Shown: in pieces, positions 1-12,000 of the stretch
Position numbering within the stretch: position 1 is the first letter of the stretch
Layout of the letters: each line of letters opens with the position of its first letter
DNA from: Sipunculus nudus
Taxonomy: Eukaryota; Annelida; Sipuncula; Golfingiida; Sipunculidae
NCBI GenBank assembly: GCA_026874595.1
Contig: CM049312.1
Location: 23,493,956-23,557,955, forward strand
Reading direction: 5' to 3'
DNA: 64,000 bases
Program-made: the position numbers and the translations under genes
Notes under the pieces: model-generated
What the model was told of the DNA's origin: nothing
The model's input: the letters and a program-made list of their open reading frames with translations, nothing else
Database searches by the model: none

Positions 1-640
1 AAAAAAAGCATTCAAAAACGATTTCGGAGAAAAAGAGCTCAATGACCGTCATAAACTCATGTTGAATTGATCGTTTGAACCATGCAACGGTAATATTTTT
101 TTCCGCATATGGTTTAAAAAGTGTTCAAAATATATTAAGAAAATATGAAGACACCAACACATGCCTCGTCTCTTTTCAAAGGAAAAACAAACAAACCGCT
201 GAAGTTCGATGGGGTCTGGACAACCTGGCTTAGGTAAACAGGTGTACCCGGAGTGCTAGTAGACTTTATATTTCACTCTTGTATTAAAAAAATTAGGGAT
301 GGAATTTGAACCTGATGGCAACTTCCGGAATTGCTTTTCCAAATGTTAGCGGTTAGCGCCATTTCGGCAATCTGAAATATGAGAGTCTACGACGTACTGG
401 TTGTCAGAGTTAGGCTTACCCGCCCAATATAAACGCCTACCGAGTCTTGTTGTCACGGCTAGTAGACAGGACGCAAGCGTATGCATGCAACTAGGAATCG
501 CACAGACTATATTCAATTGGAGGGATTCTATATATATGTATGCAGTACCTGTACGTATATACGTAATAGCGCACGGTAGCGAATTGTAAACACAAACGCA
601 TGGAAACTGACGTGGAAATTTTAGACTTATTAGTGATAAG
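1..640. other. Left-end non-coding sequence
   Basis: I see no conserved coding signal here. The short open frames on both strands have no recognisable domain. It may be intron of TMTC1, since the upstream TMTC1 exons are missing and should lie further left. Confidence 0.5.
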
Positions 641-1240
641 GTTCCATGTATCCGTAAATCTCGTGTGTCTCGTACGAAAAACAACGCCTACCCTTTTTAA
701 GATGAACTGTTTCCATGTGTACGTTTAAACCTGCTCCGCATGCAATCCGCAAAACCGTACCGCAATGAAACGGATCGGTGAGCGATTCATCCGTTTGGTG
801 GATGGCAAAAATGCCTACATTTCCAAAGAGTGCCCAAACAGTGACTTAAGCTGTGTTTCCACGTATCCGCGAAAAAACGTATCCGCAAAAGACGTACGTA
901 GGTTCCATAGTGCGCAGTCCGCAAAAACTGTATCCATAAGTACGTACGTTTTCCTTGCAGATACCCTGTCACATGCCTCTTTGAAACTGCAAGGACGACA
1001 GGCAGGAAGAAGGTAAATATGTCTCAGCACACCTGGCGCCGGGGCACTGTTGGGAAATGTAGGCATTTTTGCCATCCGCAAAACGGATGAATCGCTCAGC
1101 GATCCGTTTCGATGCTGTCTGTTTTTGCGGATACGTTTGCAGAGCACGTTAAAACGTACATATGGAAACAGTTCATCTTAAAAAGAGGTATCCGATTTTT
1201 CTGCGTACGAGACGTATGAGATTTACGGATGAATGGAAAC
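641..1240. mobile_element. Foldback (long inverted repeat) element, about 600 bp
   Basis: The left arm (641-834) and right arm (1046-1240) are imperfect inverted copies of each other. The left end reads gttccatgtatccgtaaatc; the right end, reverse-complemented, reads gttccattcatccgtaaatc. Further in, both arms carry aagatgaactgtttccat and then gagcgattcatccgttt. Short direct repeats of the type tttccaygtatccgc also occur inside (for example near 855 and 900). No transposase is encoded, so this is a non-autonomous element of unknown superfamily. I could not fix a target-site duplication. Confidence 0.75.
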
Positions 1241-3007
1241 ACAGCTTAAATGCCATACTCATTATTATATCATTTCCAGCACTGAAATACTGTCTACAGA
1301 ATGATATTTTGCGCAGGACCCAAGGACAGCCCAGGCCTCACTCTCTCCAGTGTACGAAAAAAATGTAGAATGTTGTGGGCTCATGCGGGGCCTAGCATGA
1401 AAACATGCAGGAGGCACGGTGATATTAGACCGGGCATTCAATAGATGAATGATAAACGAGCTGTTATCGGCACAGGCCGACCTTGTAGTTCAGTTATCAA
1501 AGGTAGGGCCGGTCAGAGCAGAATGATGTATAGATAGGGAGCGACACGAAATGCCCTCACAATGATGTCGTTAAGACTGTCCTATGAGCTATTGATACCG
1601 GGGGACGCACCGCGGTAATAAGGTTGCAAAGATCCCATCAGTTCGCTCCCGTTTGACACTTTGTAAGAGTGATGCTGTTACGGTTAACTCACCCTTTTAG
1701 GCAGGTCATTTTCTTTGTAGTCACCTCTTGCATAATCATTCTACATTGGTTTGGTAACACAATGAGGCCTCAACCTTTCTTAACGCAAAAAATTAATCGC
1801 CCTCCTCAGGTCTCCTAGGTGATGCTTCAAAAATGACAATGTTATCTCCATCATCGCCGCTCCCGGGAAATTGTTAATCTCTCGCGGTTAATCCCTAGTC
1901 GTTAATCCGTCTTTTCTTATTTTAAATGATAGGTGTTAAAAAATGGTACCGTTTGATAAATGACGGCATTTAATTGCATTTAACTATGCTATTTGGTTTA
2001 AAAAATAATTGATGAAAATGTAACTAATGAATTCTTAGCAAATGTAACTTTGTTTTCAAGCCTAAATAGGTGTCAGATAAAGTTTTTAAAACATGTTAAG
2101 ATCATACAAAATCAAACATAGAAAAATGACCTCCGCATGTAGGCGATAATTACCTAAATAGATCGTGTGCCATTTATATTAAATGTGCTGCCCCGCCTTG
2201 GGTACGTTTGGCTGTTATACCGGACAAACAATTTCTCTCTACCATTCAACGAACAGGAATTACATCTAACATACTGATTATGATTGCAACCGAAGAACGC
2301 ATGGTTCACATATGAAAACTAACGAGCGGACAGAGCTGATAATTGTATTTATGGTGCAGATAAGACCCATAATTATAGTTGCTGATTATTAATTAACTTT
2401 GCTGTGTTGCATATAGTTATTGCATCGAAGGAGAAGTAAAATTGTAGAAAAATACAGGCCAGCCGTGATAGAAACTTACCCACGCATGGCACGTATACAA
2501 TGGTCCCTTGGACAGACGATGCTAAAATCGTATGGGGTTTTGACAAGAGGACAATGGTTAAAACGGTACATTCACTTTCATAATTTGCCCAATCAAGTTT
2601 TTACATATTTTGGGCAATATATGCTTTTCCGGCATGGGTGCCATTTTTCTCTCTTGTCTGAACGTTGTTCATGTCTGTGTGGCTTGATTTGTTGTGGTCT
2701 TGAGTAGTGGAGTATAAGGGCTTGTCTTATTTGTCTACAGTTTGGAGATTCATGCTTTGTCAGTACTTAAAATTGAGTCATCGTGCCGTATGTTTTCTTG
2801 TATTGTTAACCTAATTTGATGAAAAGAAAACAATCAATCAGTACGTGGGTCTTGTTTTCGTGGTGGCTTGTGCTGAGTAGATCATGGATGATCTTTGTTT
2901 TTATTATCCTTGATTCTTGTTTAAATTTGTTAATGTCAGGTATGGAAGTGGAGAATGGTGATCAGTTATATCCTCTCTTTGTACATTCTGTGTTTATTCT
3001 TTCGCAG
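1241..3007. other. Non-coding stretch upstream of the first visible TMTC1 exon
   Basis: I searched for the expected preceding TMTC1 exon (the family's HPIHTEA-type motif ending at a phase-0 donor) and did not find it. The stretch is AT-rich with no recognised repeat. It is probably intron. Confidence 0.5.
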
Positions 3008-3081
3008 GTGTCTGGTGTGGTGGGGAGAGCGGACATATTGTCAGGTCTTTTCATTCTGGTCTCCTTCAGCCTTTATAGCAG
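3008..3081 (+). CDS. TMTC1: TMTC1 exon (first visible)
   Basis: The exon starts in phase 0 after ttcgcag and ends before gtatgt, two bases into a codon. It encodes VSGVVGRADILSG and then a hydrophobic segment ending FSLYS. VxGxVGRAD is the conserved TMTC luminal-loop motif. Confidence 0.9.
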
Positions 3082-6000
3082 GTATGTGTCAAGAGCTTAT
3101 TGGTATTAAGTAGGTGCAATGCATGCATTAGAATAATTAAACTTTAAACACATTATTTTGAGGGATTTTTCTTGTATATTTTAATTTTAAGACTTCAACG
3201 TTGGACATAATTCATTTTATTAGTCAACCACGCAAGTTATCTCCTAGATGCAGAGGACCCACCCTTACGTGACATGGCACATCATTCAAGCGTCATATCA
3301 ATGCCCTGAACTCATATCAGCCCGGCACTAATTGAACTCAGTGACCCAAGGCCACGAATTAAATCGACACGCATCACGTAGCGTGTGACGTCACTATGCT
3401 CATTGACTCGCCGCCGGGAATGAAATTGACAAGAAATTGGCTTCGAATGTTAAGTTTTGCGTGTGTGCTTTTGAAGCTTTTCGCGTTAGTACTTCGTGAA
3501 AGCAGACTGATAGTACACGGTTGGATGGGTTGATAGCATGCATGGCAGTTTAACAGAAAGTATTATAAACCGGCTCGTTGGGTATTGCTTCGTATTGGTC
3601 TTCAGGCAGCAGTATCGTCCTTCAGTCCTACCAGCCTCGGGCCGATATTGCCGCTCTCGGCCCATTTCGAAGGCAATACGGAACAGGCCAGTCAATAAAA
3701 TATAAATATTTATTTGATTAATAAAGGTGTCTTGACGAAGAATGCGGACATTTCACACACCGATGGTTGATGCCGCTTGGTGGAGTGGTGGTCGGTGGAG
3801 CCGCAATGTTTGTAAAAGAAACCGGTGTAACCGTGTTAGGTATATGCATCATGTACGACGTCATCACGCACTGCTTAGGCGCAACTGAAAGGTATCTTGT
3901 CAATCCGTTTCACAGATACAATTATCACTGTTACTCAAGGGCCGAGTAAAAATAATTGTCATAAAGTATTTATGAAGATATTTTCATTCCGCTTTTAATT
4001 ATATACCCTTAGATTGTTAAAGACTACGCAACTGTTTGTCTTGTAATGAAACCTATATATGAAATATGCTAATTTTACAGATTAACTTATCACTGTCACT
4101 CAAAGGCCGAGTAAAATTTATTTCACTTAAGTATTTATGAAGATATTTTCATACCGCTTTTAATCAATACTATTATCCAGATCAGACGGTGGATTCCCGT
4201 ACCCCGTATGGGTGTTCCGTCTTCAGGCCCTGCTTGTCGTAGTAAGTAACTGTATTCCAGCAGTAAACCATCATGGTCAAAATATAGCTGATTTTTCTAA
4301 CACTGTTATTTAACACTTAAACACTCAGGTCTTAAAAATACAGATCATCTGTTTAAGTTAATTTTTATTTTATTAAACTCTAAAGAAAGGTAAACTTTGC
4401 GCTCGACATTTTAAATAATTCACGAATAAGTTAAACGACATGAGGGATCTTCATTGAATAAGGAAATGGAAACCTGATTTCTAACAACCGAAGCAACATA
4501 AGTTGACAGGATAACATAAATTACATTCACGTTTGAAATACATTTAGGAAATGCGAAGCCAGATGTAATTAAAATTATTTAACAGTAAATTAAGATTGGT
4601 CTAAATATGGAAATGTTGATATTGAGGACATGGTCCATACTTAACGGCGCTCATGGATGAAATAAAGCAAATAAGGACTGTCTGTATGTTTGCTGAATTA
4701 TATCCAGACGATTTTTTTAGAATAACATCATCATTTACGTATAAATCTATAACTGAATAAATGTTAATATAATTTTTATCCAGCTACTGTCGCTGTTATT
4801 CTTCCGTCTGTGGCTGATGGGAGGAGAAATCCCTCGATTTACAGATCAGGATAACCCAGCCTCGTTTTCGTCTTCCTTTAGTACCAGGTAAACATCAAAT
4901 AACTAAAAAGAAGTGTGGTTAAACGTTATTTCATTTGTTTTAAACGTTATACAGACTGTACACAGTTTACACGATGATTAAACAAATAGTTTGTCTTAAT
5001 CTAACAATCGCCGTTGTTTCGCAAATAAAAATTTTATATCGGCATAATTTACAATAATTTATTATATAAGAAATATTTGGTCTTTCTTCATCAAAACCTT
5101 AATCATTTTTTCTTTAATGTTTGTTAAATGTAATTCATAATTTATTGCATATATATGCTCATGCATTAGCCAGGAAGTTAACATAAATAATTCGATATGT
5201 TATTTTCATGTTGGTTTCTTTCGACATATTAGCAGCCAGCATTACAAAATCGTCCAGAATAACGTCTATATGAACGTAAATCTAGCTCATTTATCCCAAA
5301 TTCGGGTGCTTACAGTGTTTTAGATAAGGCAAGGTAATTCTAGTGTATTCCCGGCAGCTATTGTTACTCTACGCCTTCATGTCATTCAGGATCATGACGT
5401 ATGGATTTCTGGCATACTTCAATATTTGGCTCCTCCTCTGTCCCTCCACACTCAGCTACGACTGGCAAATGTCAAGCATACCTTTGGTGGTCACGTGGGC
5501 AGACACGCGCAACATAGCTACCGTCACCATGGTGATTATGCTGGTGGGGCTTGCATATCGGGTACTTTTCACTCATGACGTAAGTTGCTTTTACCATCTG
5601 ATGTCAAGCTTGACCTAAGTGGTACAGCACTTAGACCCGACGTTGTCAAATAAATGTCGCAACGTGAATAGGTAAATTCATTTTTACCTCCGTCAGTGGG
5701 GCCAGGTTTATGTTTTTTCCGGCGTTGGTTTGTCTGTTAGCAGTATTATTCAAATAGTTATCTACGGATTTTAATTCAACTTTTAGGACATAGCTCAGCA
5801 ATAATTGAAAGAACAATTGATAAAACTTTGGAGGGGATCTGGATTCAAGGAACTGGATCCAGAATTTTTCAAATGAAAAATGCTGCATTTCTGACAATGT
5901 CGTATGGGGGTAATGAACTGCCTTAGCGGAGGTCTGCACACTCTCAGTTCAAATTTCTAGTTATATCAAGGTCCTTTTTGATCTAATGCATACCGTAAAC

Positions 6001-9000
6001 ACACACTTTATTGTTCTGGTTTACCTGGAACTATCATCATGGAAACCAGACTAGCATTTCAGGCAGTTTAATAGGTGTAGTCTCAAACCAAGACTTAAAA
6101 TTTAGGTTTAGTAGTTTCACTATTTTTTACACTATTCTTTATCAAAAATTTAATTTAATGGTCTTATATAACAAAAGAGATGGAGGGAAAACTTTTCATG
6201 AACGTAAGCGTAACTCGCAAAGGATATTTTATTATGTATCGTGACTATGAAACGTGAGGAATATCATAATCAGCATTTTTAGTCTATAGATAATTATCCA
6301 GCTAACCTTCAGAAATTAATTATTTTATACCAGATAGTGATTTCTGTACAATGTAATATTGAAAGTGTATTATATATCCACAGGATCGAGACCGTCGTAT
6401 CACGTGTATTGGTTTACTTTTTCTTGTGGTTCCGTTTATTCCGGCGTCAAACATGTTCTTCCCGGTCGGGTTTGTAGTCGCAGAGAGGATTCTTTATGTT
6501 CCAAGGTAAATGACGTCACGTCCGCTCCTAGCGTGCACCGTGTGTGTAAGACGGATATATGTGTCAGAGGGTAGAGCGAATCGTTTTTGCCGGACTTTCT
6601 TCTATATTTTAATATCTATATATGTACAGATATAGTTTACTAGAACTGCCCTTTCAGTTTTCGATTGGGTCCTTGAATTATCACAAAGAGATACCTTCAA
6701 TGCTTACATTTAAACAGTCATGAAAATAAAATATATATAAATAAATCATATAAACATATACATATTTAAAATACATAGATGGCTAAATAATTATATGATA
6801 CAAATATACGCATGCATAATATTGTATTTGAGAACTTGGGTCTCTGTGATCAGGGAAAGATGTCTCAGAAATTCATATATCCCTTTAAGTGGCTAATTTT
6901 CACATACTCGGTGATCAATCCGTTTTTATACAGGGTTGTAGTTGAAACTATTGCAGAGTGAAAGATTGGATGTCCGAAGTATATGAAAGGATACAGATGT
7001 CTTTATCAGCCTTAAATAATTTACCAGCTTTTAATTTGTTGATCATTTCTATTCCAGTATGGGGTACATTATCCTGCTAGTACATGGCCTCAACAGATTG
7101 ACCATCAAGTTTCGCAGGAAAAAGCGGTTCTTCTGTGGATTGATGTTACTACTCTTGTTCCTGCTGGCCGCACGCACAGTGATACGGAATAAAATATGGC
7201 AAAGCAGGGAGTTATTATTTTTGTGAGTTATTTTCATTGAGATTCACAAGCTGCTCAATGTGGCAGATGTATGATGAGGGGGATGTAGATAACATATGAT
7301 AAACCAGAAATCTGCATTTTAAGGAATGCAAGCCTTCGCAACGCGGTAAGTCCCTATTACGAGCTGCTCCAAAAAACATATTCCCATGTTCAATAGTGAC
7401 TTTACATTTGTAAATATTCCTTAATGATGTTCCTGCATACGGATCAACATCCGGATCCACACCAAATGCTGATCGATTTTTCATTGGACCATTTCCCGCA
7501 ATGCTCTGAAATTTCGTAAGATGCCGTTCATTATTGCTTGAGTTATGTTGTGAACAAACATACACACACAAACACACACACACACGAACGGGGATGAACG
7601 CATACCCTGCTGTCGGAGGCAAAAATGAAGAGCATGGCAGGTGTAGGTGATTTAAACTCGCATTTCAGTTTGGCAGTTTTACACATCTGTGTGTCTTTCC
7701 GTTACTTTAAAATCTTTCTTAAACCCTCTTTAATTAAACTGACTTTTTAACAGTGATATAAGTTTGTGCCTGGTTTGTCCAAAAATAACTATTTACTCTT
7801 TTCGTGCGTTTTATTCATTACTCAGGCTGCATGTTCCGAGTGTGCGCTGTTCGTGACTGGTTATGTTTAGTCATGTTTCGTTCCAGGTCTGGCGTTCAGT
7901 CATTACCGCACAATGCAAAAATGCATTACAACTATGCAAACCTCATGAAGGATATGGGTGATAACAGGAAAGCCGTCCAGCATTATAAGGAAACATTACG
8001 GTAATGTCTAGTTTATAAAAAAAAATTACATATTAAATTTGAAAGAACCAGCAGATATAGCCCATTTTTCATGAAGGGGATTCGCATACGTTTCCGTACA
8101 CGTTTCCCTAACACGTCGTATAACCCTGAGTCACTAAATGATATATTGTCTCAGGACGACATATTTTCTTCATTATGAACAACATATTGTCTTCACGGAG
8201 TAGAAGACGTCTTTTTTCTTTGGCTAGACGGCTTATTGTCCTCATGGACGTGACGACATAGTGTCCACACGAACTAGACGAAATATACTCGGGGACTAGA
8301 AGATATTTCGTCCTCGTGGACTTGAAGATATAATGCTCATGAGCAAGACGAAATCTATTTCTTATTACCCGACCGCCATAACGCCATAGTCCCACAGTGT
8401 ACACGCTATCTCGTCCTGTGCAGAAAGTTCAAGGTTCAGAGACTGTTGTCAAATGTAATTACTCATTATCAAAATATGGAACTTTTATATTTCTCCTGGA
8501 GGAGTTCATCATTATATTAGTTATTGTCTATATATTATTGTATAGGTTATGGCCAAACCACGCCAGTGCGAGCAATAACCTGGGGACACTGACAGAAATG
8601 TCTGACGAGGCTGAGCTCTACTACAACAAGGCCATCCAGATCAGCCAAGGAACGCATGCCGGAGCTTACTTCAACCTGGCCAACCTGTACTAGTAAGTGT
8701 GTCTTTGTATACTCTAAAACATGACCTCTCTGTATACGCCAAACCTGGCCACCTTCTCAGAGTACGTGGGTCTCCGTATATTCTAAACTCCGGCCAAGAT
8801 CTTCTACTTCGCGTGTCCCTGTACCTACCCTCTTCTAGTACGTATGTCTATTGTTACGGAACCTAATATAAACAGATCACGTATGCGTGATGAACACAAA
8901 TTTAGTAATGAAGATAAAAAAATCAGATTCTGTAACACTAGGCAGCATGAAATGTTTAGGGGAATGAATAAAGAAGTCAGTGGTTTTTTGTTAACAAATA

Positions 9001-12000
9001 ACTATAATTTATTCTTAAAACAACCCTAACATTACAATACACTAAATCAATGCAATTATACAGTAAAACAGCGGTACAGCAACAAGTCAATACAATCACA
9101 TAGAAAATAATGTGCACATTACCTGGATACAACACCATCACAACGATAAGTCCTTTAAATGTAAACTCTCGGAGAATGACAGTCCAGTGGAAAGTTCTTG
9201 CAACAACCCAGAAAGAAACTGAAGTCCAAATGCATAAAATCCAGGAGAAAGTCTTTGAAAATCTATAATTGCCGCATTCGTCGGATAAGGTCCTGGAATC
9301 TGACACATGCTTCTGCGTCCGCTGGAATCTTCTCTGCTCTCTCCCTCTCTCTACCCTCTGCCTGGTTCTAAGACACAGCCCCTTTATATACCTTCACACC
9401 CCAAGCCGAGAATTTTCCACTTCTCGAACAGTCCATAAGATCTTGCACAACACAGTAAGCACAGGTTTCAGGAATTCTCGAGAAGGACATAGCCGTGTGT
9501 ATCCCCACACACCAGGGTCATCACGTGACCCTCGACCAGGCGTGAAAACCCAAGGCTTACATGACAACGAGAGTTTAACCAGTACGGATTAAGCATAGAA
9601 TGTAATACACGGCCTGACACGAGTGCCACAATAGAAGTTACGCCCGTGTCACATAATAAAAGAGCACCTGTAACACTATGTAAAGTTTAAAACCTGGCCA
9701 ACCACTGCTAATACGTGTGTCTCTGTATTCGTTAAAAACCCAGTCAATATCTCCTAGTACCCGTGTCTCTGTATACTCTAAAACCCGGTCTATATCTACT
9801 AGTACACGTGTCTCTGTATACTCTAATACCTGATTAATCTCTACTAGTACGCGTGTCTCTGTATACTCTTAACGCGGTCAGTCACTACTAGTACGAGAGT
9901 TCAACCAGTACGGATTAAACATAGAATGTATAACACGGCCAGACACGAGTGCCACGACAGGAGTTACGCCCGTGTCACATAAGAAAGAGCACCTGTGACG
10001 CTATGTAAAGTTTAAAACCTGGTCAACCACTGCTAGTACGCGAGTCTCTGGATATTCGTTAAAAACCCGGTCAATATCTACTAGTACCCGTGTCTCTGTA
10101 TACTCTTTAACCCGGTCAATCTCTACAAGTACACGTGTCTCTATATACTCTTAAACCCGGGCAATATCTACTAGTACGTGTGTATCTGTATACTGTTAAA
10201 CCCGGTCAATTTCTTCTGGTACACGTGTCTCTGTATACTCTTAAACCCGGTCAGTCACTACTAGTACGTGTGTCTCTGTACATTCTGAAACCCGGTCAAT
10301 CTCTACTAATACGTGTATCTCTGTATACTCTTAAACCCGGTCAATATCTACTAGTATCCGTGTCTCTGTATACTCTTAAACCCGGTCAGTCCATACTACA
10401 AGTACGCGTGTTTCCGTATACTCTTAAACCCAGTCAATCTCTACTAGTACGTGTATCTCTGTATACTCTTAAACCCGGTCAATATCTACTAGTATCCGTG
10501 TCTCTGTATACTCTTAAACCCGGTCAGTACATACTACAAGTACGTGTGTCTCTGTATATTCTTAAACCCGGTCAATCTCTACTAGTACGTGTATCTCTGT
10601 ATACTCGTAAACGTGGTCAATATCTACTAGTACACATTTCTCTGTATACTCTAAAACCCGGTCAATCCCAACTAGTAAGCGTGTCTCTGTATACTCTTAA
10701 ACCCGGTCAGTCACTTCTAGTACGTGTGTCACTGTATACTCTTAAACCCGGTCAATATCTACTAGTATCCGTGTCTCTGTATACTCTTAAACCCGGTCAA
10801 TCTCTACTAGTACGCGTGTCTCTGTATACTCTTAAACCCGGTGAATATCTACTAGTACGTGTGTCTCTGTATACTCTTTAACCCGGTCAATCTCTTCTTG
10901 TACACGTTTCTCTGTATACTCTAAAACCCGGTCAATCTCAACTAGTACGCGTGTCTCTGTATACTCTTAAACCCGGTCAATCTCAACTAGTATGCGTGTC
11001 TCTGAATACTCTAATACCTGGTCAATCTCTACTAGTTCGCGTGTCTCTGTATACTCTTAAACCCGGTCAGTCACTACTAGTACGTGTGTCACTGTTTACT
11101 CTTAAACCCGGTCAATATCTACTAGTACACGTGTCTCTGTATACTCTAAAACCTGGTCAATCTCTAATAGTACGCGTGTCTCTGTATACTCTTTTAAACC
11201 CGGTCAATCTCTACTAGTACGCGTGTCTCTGTATACTCTAAAACCCGGTCAATATCTACTAGTACCCGTGTCTCTGTATACTCTTAAACACGGTCTATCT
11301 TTACTAGTACGCGTGTCTCTGTAAACTGTAATACCTGGTCAATCACTACTAGTTCGCGTGTGTCTGTATATTCTTAAACCCGGTCAATATCTACGAATAC
11401 ACGTGTTTCTGTATAGCCTAATACCTGGTCAATCGCTACCAGTACGTATATCTTTGTACTGTAATTCCTGGTATCTACTGGTACACGTGTCCCTGTGTAC
11501 TCTAATACCTGGTGAATCTCTACTAGTACGCGTGTGTCTATATACTCTTAAACCCGGTCCATCTCTACTAGTACGCGTGTCTCTGTATACTCTTAAACCC
11601 GGCCAGTCTCTTCGCGTCTCTTATACGCGTGTCTCTTTATACTCTAATACCTGGTCAATCTCTTTTAGTACGTGTATCTCTGTAAACTAGTACCGGTCAA
11701 TCTCTACTAGTACGAGTGCATTCTCTAATTCCTGGTTTATCTCCACTAGTACTTACGTCTCTTTTCTCGAAAACCTAACCAACCCTAACAAGTACGTGTG
11801 TCTCTGTGCCCCAAATTCTGGCCAACCTCTACCAATACGTGTGTCTCTGTTCTCTGAAACTTGGTTAACCTCTTCTATTATATATGACTCTGTGCCCTAA
11901 AATCTGGCCAACCTATACCAGTATGCGCGCCTCTGTAATCTAAAGCCTGGTTAATCTCTACTTGTGAATGTATATCTGTGAACTCTAAAAACTTGTCTAC

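Noticed and set aside
2816-3007. Open frame continuous with the first TMTC1 exon, suggesting the exon might begin further left
   Set aside because: ttcgcag at 3001-3007 is a good acceptor, and TMTC similarity begins exactly after it. The upstream residues show no family match.
5646-5939. 97-codon minus-strand frame in TMTC1 intron 5
   Set aside because: No domain and no splice or promoter support. It fits chance in AT-rich DNA.
7215-7622. 135-codon minus-strand frame in TMTC1 intron 7
   Set aside because: It overlaps the exon donor and a (CA)n tract and has no recognisable domain.
10135-10881. 248-codon open frame on the + strand, plus similar frames at 10951-11217 and 11358-11690
   Set aside because: They are translations of the 45-bp intronic minisatellite. 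The frame is open only because the unit is a multiple of three.
9680-11995. CRISPR-like regular repeats
   Set aside because: Repeats are directly head-to-tail without unique spacers, and this is an animal intron.
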